A stretch of 64,000 bases of DNA, taken from an uncultured Lachnospiraceae bacterium (lineage in GTDB: Bacteria > Bacillota > Clostridia > Lachnospirales > Lachnospiraceae). Location of the stretch: NCBI GenBank assembly GCA_910577045.1, contig CAJTLB010000010.1, positions 1 to 64,000 on the forward strand, read 5' to 3'. Positions 60,868 through 64,000 of the stretch are shown piece after piece. The notes beneath the pieces were generated by a model. It had not been told where the DNA came from and made no database searches. It worked only from the letters and a program-made list of their open reading frames with translations. The position numbers and the translations under genes were made by a program. Position 1 is the stretch's first letter; each line of letters starts with the position of its first letter.

Positions 60868-62754
60868 ATGGATATAAAAATACAATGTTGCGGAATCGTA
60901 TTGATGCTGGTGATGATTTATTTTTACAGCCGCCAGAAAAAAGTCCAATTAAATACAGAAAAGGCGTTTTGGAGAGTATTTTGTGTTACGCTTGCATGTA
61001 TTTCACTGGATGTAATATCCCTTTATGCTATTAAATATATAAATGTCCTTCCCCGTATTTTAGTAAGTATAATATGTAGGGCATATTTAACTTCTTTGGT
61101 GCTTGTTGCCTTGTGCAGTTTAATTTATATTTGCCTTGATGTCTATAAAAAACGGTCAGAATATAGGAAGGTTATCTTTCATTGGCTTTATATAGCAGCA
61201 CCTGCTGCTATATTGATCTTTGTACTTCCTATCCATTATCAACATAAGGAAGGGACAGTATATTATACATATGGCCCTGCTGTTTTTGTTACTTATATTT
61301 CTGCCTTTGTTTTTCTTTTGGCAACCCTTTGGTATAGTGCAAAAGAAAAAACAAAGATTAACCAAAGGCGCAGAGAAGCGGTTGTTTTTTGGATGGTAAT
61401 TTGGATTGGCGCGGCATGGGTACAGTTTTTCTTTAATCAATTGTTAATAGTAGGGTATGCCTGTGCAATAGGGATTATGGTGGTATACCTAAAATTAGAG
61501 AACCCAGAAACAAATTTAGACAGGAAAACAGGGTTGTTTAACCATAGTGCATTAATGCAGTATTTACGCCAATTATATGGCAAGGAGGAGAATTTTTCCG
61601 TTTTATCCTTAATATTAAAGCAGCCTAAAATGTTACAGGCAAATAATATTGATGATATAGAATTAGAATTAGTGTCATATCTGTTTCGGATACCAAATGT
61701 ATTATTATTTAAAAATTCAGGGGACGAGATTATTATTGTATTTTTAAATAAAGGAGATGCCGAAAAATGGATTACTATATTGGACAAGCGTTTTTATAGG
61801 GGATGGGGAGTAGATTTAACAATATTCCTTCAGCCTGACTGGATTTATATACCAGATGCAAATGTAGTTTCTACTGCAGAAGACATTTTATATTTAATGC
61901 GTTATGCCAGGGAAAACTATAAAGAGATGGCAGATAAAAGGATGTTATCTATTGATAAAGAAATAGTGAGGCAAATGCGTAATGAAAAAGAGATTGAACA
62001 AATGATCATGGATGCCATTGAGAAAAATAGGGTAGAAGTATATTACCAGCCCATTTATTCTACAAAAGAGCATCAATTTACTTCTGCTGAGGCATTAGTA
62101 CGGATACGGGATAGCGAAGGCAAAATGGTTCCCCCTGGTGTTTTTATTGATATTGCAGAGCAGAATGGGATGATATTAAAATTAGGGGAAATAGTGTTTG
62201 AAAAGGTATGCCGTTTTTTAAAAGGTATCAATACAGGACAATATGGTATCCATTATATTGAGGTAAATTTATCTGTAGTACAATGTGCATTTGAGCATTT
62301 AGCAGAAACATATATTAATATTATGGAAAAACATAAACTTTCCCCTAAGTTAATTAATTTAGAAATTACAGAATCGGCTTCCCTAAGTGCTAAAAAAATA
62401 TTGCTGGATAATATGAAGGTATTAATGGATTATGGGATACGGTTTTCTTTAGATGATTTTGGCACAGGACAGTCAAACTTAAATTATATTGTAGATATGC
62501 CGGTTGATATTGTAAAATTTGATCGGGATATGACACGGGCTTATTTTGAAAATGGCAGGGCAAAATATGTTATGGATGCTGCTATGCACATGATACAAGG
62601 AATGAAATTGAAAATTGTATCAGAGGGCATAGAAACAGAAGAACAATATAAAACAATGGAAGCGTTAGGAATTAGTTATATACAAGGGTATTATTTTTCA
62701 AAACCATTGCCAGAAAAAGAATTTTTAGAGTTTTTAACATTACAAAATAAATAG
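60868..62754 (+). CDS. EAL-domain c-di-GMP phosphodiesterase
   Basis: This 628-residue membrane protein has about seven membrane segments in its first 210 residues. A degenerate GGDEF-like domain follows, in which the signature is NSGDEIIIVF, so cyclase activity is unlikely. The C-terminal EAL domain looks complete: SAEALVRIRD, EVNLSVVQC, NLEITES, SLDDFGTGQSNL, DIVKFDRDM, VSEGIETEEQ, QGYYFSKPL. It should break down c-di-GMP, with the dead GGDEF perhaps sensing GTP. ATG 60868 is 11 bases after GGGGG; ATG 60859 is only two bases after it. Confidence 0.92.
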   Translation: MDIKIQCCGIVLMLVMIYFYSRQKKVQLNTEKAFWRVFCVTLACISLDVISLYAIKYINVLPRILVSIICRAYLTSLVLVALCSLIYICLDVYKKRSEYRKVIFHWLYIAAPAAILIFVLPIHYQHKEGTVYYTYGPAVFVTYISAFVFLLATLWYSAKEKTKINQRRREAVVFWMVIWIGAAWVQFFFNQLLIVGYACAIGIMVVYLKLENPETNLDRKTGLFNHSALMQYLRQLYGKEENFSVLSLILKQPKMLQANNIDDIELELVSYLFRIPNVLLFKNSGDEIIIVFLNKGDAEKWITILDKRFYRGWGVDLTIFLQPDWIYIPDANVVSTAEDILYLMRYARENYKEMADKRMLSIDKEIVRQMRNEKEIEQMIMDAIEKNRVEVYYQPIYSTKEHQFTSAEALVRIRDSEGKMVPPGVFIDIAEQNGMILKLGEIVFEKVCRFLKGINTGQYGIHYIEVNLSVVQCAFEHLAETYINIMEKHKLSPKLINLEITESASLSAKKILLDNMKVLMDYGIRFSLDDFGTGQSNLNYIVDMPVDIVKFDRDMTRAYFENGRAKYVMDAAMHMIQGMKLKIVSEGIETEEQYKTMEALGISYIQGYYFSKPLPEKEFLEFLTLQNK

Positions 62755-62894
62755 TATATTTTCCTTCCCAGCTAGATACAGGGCTACGGCGTATCTCTTA
62801 CCCTTAACAGATATGTTCTTTTTAAACATAAAATATGCTCCCTTCTAAGTAACAAGTTTTATTATTTCACTTGTCTACCTAGATGGGAGCATAT
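62740..62894 (-). mobile_element. truncated insertion-sequence end
   Basis: On the minus strand a 29-codon frame (62740-62829) reads MFKKNISVKGKRYAVALYLAGKENI before stopping. This looks like the first helix of a transposase orfA cut off by the EAL gene end. Upstream of it ATATGCTCCC (62833-62842) and GGGAGCATAT (62885-62894) form a 10-bp inverted repeat around a promoter-like stretch. The family cannot be fixed from so little; an IS3-like element is one guess. Confidence 0.45.
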
Positions 62895-63157
62895 CAATTT
62901 TTGTGGCAGTTCTTAACACTATTGTTATATTTGGTTTTGATTGATTACGCCAACTGCATGATCTTGGCTTTAAGTTCCCTTAATTCGCCAAATGATCATG
63001 AGGGAATATATTTACTTCTGTAATAGTTTTGACTGGTACGTTGTTTCAATCCACTCGCGGCAGTTAGGAGCAAGACAATTATGTGGATTGCCTCATGGCA
63101 GTAGGGGATACTGCTTTCGCTCCGCCCGCTACTGCTGTTATTATTGTTTTGGGCAAT
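62895..63157. other. intergenic debris, no gene
   Basis: These 260 bases hold no coding region I can support. GTTTCAATCCACTCGC near 63048-63063 recalls the start of some CRISPR repeats, but it occurs once. GGCAGTAG and CTACTGC flank GC-rich text at 63098-63135 and can pair. Confidence 0.4.
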
Positions 63158-63190
63158 TCCTCCCCTACCTAAGAGGAAGGGGATTCCTTG
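63158..63190 (-). mobile_element. IS605/TnpB-type right-end remnant
   Basis: Read on the minus strand, AAGGAATCCCCTTCC, TCTTA and GGTAGGGGAGGAATT form the hairpin found at the 3' end of many tnpB elements, where the omega RNA ends. No tnpB sequence is left beside it. It differs from the end of the IS605 element at 24911, so it came from another element. Confidence 0.5.
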
Positions 63191-63381
63191 TTGTTAGTTG
63201 TTGAAAATATTCTTGATAACTTTGTCCATTTACCAAAGCCTCCTTTTTTATACAATTGTATAAATTATTTGTCAATAGTTAAAGAAATAAATGATATGAT
63301 GAGTTCCGTAACCATTGGCATTTCTAAAATGCCTATCTTTTCTCGTCTTTGGCAAAAAAGAAAAAAGGCAAAATTTTTTAC

Positions 63382-63410
63382 TTGCAATATACCCCTATAG
63401 GGTATATAAT
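63382..63410 (+). promoter_or_regulatory. csoR-copA promoter with CsoR operator in the spacer
   Basis: TTGCAA (63382-63387) and TATAAT (63405-63410) are 17 bases apart. The dyad TATACCC-CTATA-GGGTATA (63388-63406) fills the spacer. TACCC/GGGTA dyads are the known form of CsoR-type operators. Bound CsoR would block polymerase until Cu(I) is present. Confidence 0.92.
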
Positions 63411-63435
63411 GTAAAAAAAGGGGGATGAATACTAT

Positions 63436-63741
63436 ATGACAGAAGAAATAGAAAGTTGTTGTATAAAGAAAAAGGAACGCCCAGAAAAGGAATATAAGAA
63501 TTTAATCCATCGTTTAAATCGCATTGAAGGGCAGATACGGGGAATTAAGGGAATGGTGGAACGGGATGCATATTGTACAGATATTTTAATTCAAGTAGCA
63601 GCAGTTAATGCAGCATTAAATAGTTTTAATAAGGTATTGCTTGCTAACCATATTAAGACCTGTGTAACGAAAGATATACGGGAAGGAAAAGATGAAACAG
63701 TAGATGAGTTATTGGAAACATTACAAAAATTAATGAAATAA
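63436..63741 (+). CDS. csoR: CsoR-family copper-sensing repressor
   Basis: This 101-residue all-helical repressor has the family text LIHRLNRIEGQIRGIKGMVERDAYCTDILIQVAAVNAALNSFNKVLLANHIKTCV. It has the Cys...His-x3-Cys metal ligands (YCTDIL; NHIKTC), the Cu(I) pattern. It should bind the TATACCC dyad before it and let go when Cu(I) binds. AAGGGGGATGA lies before the ATG. A copper ATPase gene follows 36 bases later. Confidence 0.96.
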   Translation: MTEEIESCCIKKKERPEKEYKNLIHRLNRIEGQIRGIKGMVERDAYCTDILIQVAAVNAALNSFNKVLLANHIKTCVTKDIREGKDETVDELLETLQKLMK

Positions 63742-63777
63742 TGAATAGTTATTTATAGAGAGAAATGGAGGGTTAGA

Positions 63778-64000
63778 ATGGAACAATATAGTGTAACAGG
63801 AATGAGTTGCGCTGCATGTAGTTCCCGTGTGGAAAAGGCGGTATCCAAGGTGCCAGGAGTTACATCCTGTTCTGTCAGCCTTTTAACAAATTCGATGGGA
63901 GTAGAGGGGACAGCGGCAGAACAAGAGATTATAAAAGCAGTGGAAGACGCAGGGTATGGGGCGGCTAAGAAAGGGGCAATAGCAGGTGGGAAGCCTGTTA
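63778..64000 (+). CDS. copA: copper-translocating P-type ATPase, N-terminal part
   Basis: The first 74 codons are inside the window; the rest runs off the right edge. They encode a heavy-metal-associated domain with the metal site GMSCAACSSRVEKAVSKVPGV and the usual strand VSLLTNSMGVEG. With CsoR just upstream, the gene is best read as the Cu(I) exporter CopA. ATGGAGGGTTAGA precedes the ATG. The P-type ATPase core (DKTGT, CPC) cannot be checked here. Confidence 0.9.
   Translation, partial: MEQYSVTGMSCAACSSRVEKAVSKVPGVTSCSVSLLTNSMGVEGTAAEQEIIKAVEDAGYGAAKKGAIAGGKPV

Noticed and set aside
63048..63063. GTTTCAATCCACTCGC resembling the start of a type I-C CRISPR repeat
   Set aside because: It occurs once, with no second copy, spacer pattern or cas gene nearby.

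Overview
This is 64 kb of chromosome from a low-GC Gram-positive anaerobe, most likely a spore-forming gut Lachnospiraceae (Clostridia). The signs are AT-rich codon use, strong AGGAGG ribosome sites, a T-box in front of a short ProRS, an rpsF-ssb-rpsR operon, a YtvI/AI-2E-type permease and DUF951. The genus cannot be fixed from the sequence alone. No tRNA, rRNA or CRISPR array was found.

Layout. 1-3.1 kb is richer in GC and looks like the accessory end of an integrative conjugative element: a frameshifted HTH gene, a small sigma factor, and a BlaI/BlaR1 sensor pair behind a promoter with two identical operator repeats. At 3.15-3.3 kb lies a 150-bp imperfect inverted repeat with DnaA-box-like sites. 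Then come a hybrid histidine kinase and a decayed second copy of the same ICE sigma gene. 5.9-7.5 kb holds a three-gene XRE / ImmA-IrrE peptidase / PIN module whose PIN gene is broken or frameshifted at a T run. 8.6-12.7 kb is a sugar operon (fucose-isomerase-like, LacI regulator, xylulokinase) with a consensus promoter and a LacI-type operator. 12.8-24.7 kb is mostly core: MCP, ribosomal genes, two-component system, pseudouridine synthase, permease, PEGA lipoprotein, phosphosugar mutase, DUF4291.

24.9-36.6 kb is a mosaic. It holds a deleted IS200/IS605 element, rmuC, an EcoRV-type restriction-modification pair, an ECF sigma/anti-sigma pair, orphan immunity-like genes, an XRE/membrane pair and a two-component system. 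A roughly 270-bp direct repeat brackets the restriction-modification to XRE interval. 36.6-43.6 kb carries an ADP-ribosylglycohydrolase, T-box-controlled proS, a sirtuin, TraX, an aldo/keto reductase, DUF951 and a sodium symporter. 43.8-46.8 kb is a very AT-rich candidate defence cluster (DUF5655 nuclease-like, DUF262, HEPN), followed by trpS on the other strand.

48.2-56.3 kb is the most striking unit: a five-gene operon of SWIM zinc-finger protein, HEAT-like repeat protein, MoxR AAA+ ATPase, DUF5682 protein and VWA protein. It starts from an extended -10 promoter with an inverted repeat at the start site and runs on into UroD-family and M20 peptidase genes. DUF5682 shows motifs like those of TraB/EreA/ChaN-type proteins, so the operon looks like a chaperone-driven switch of unknown target. 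The window ends with metY, tcdA, an EAL phosphodiesterase, insertion-sequence debris and a CsoR/CopA copper operon whose operator fills the promoter spacer.
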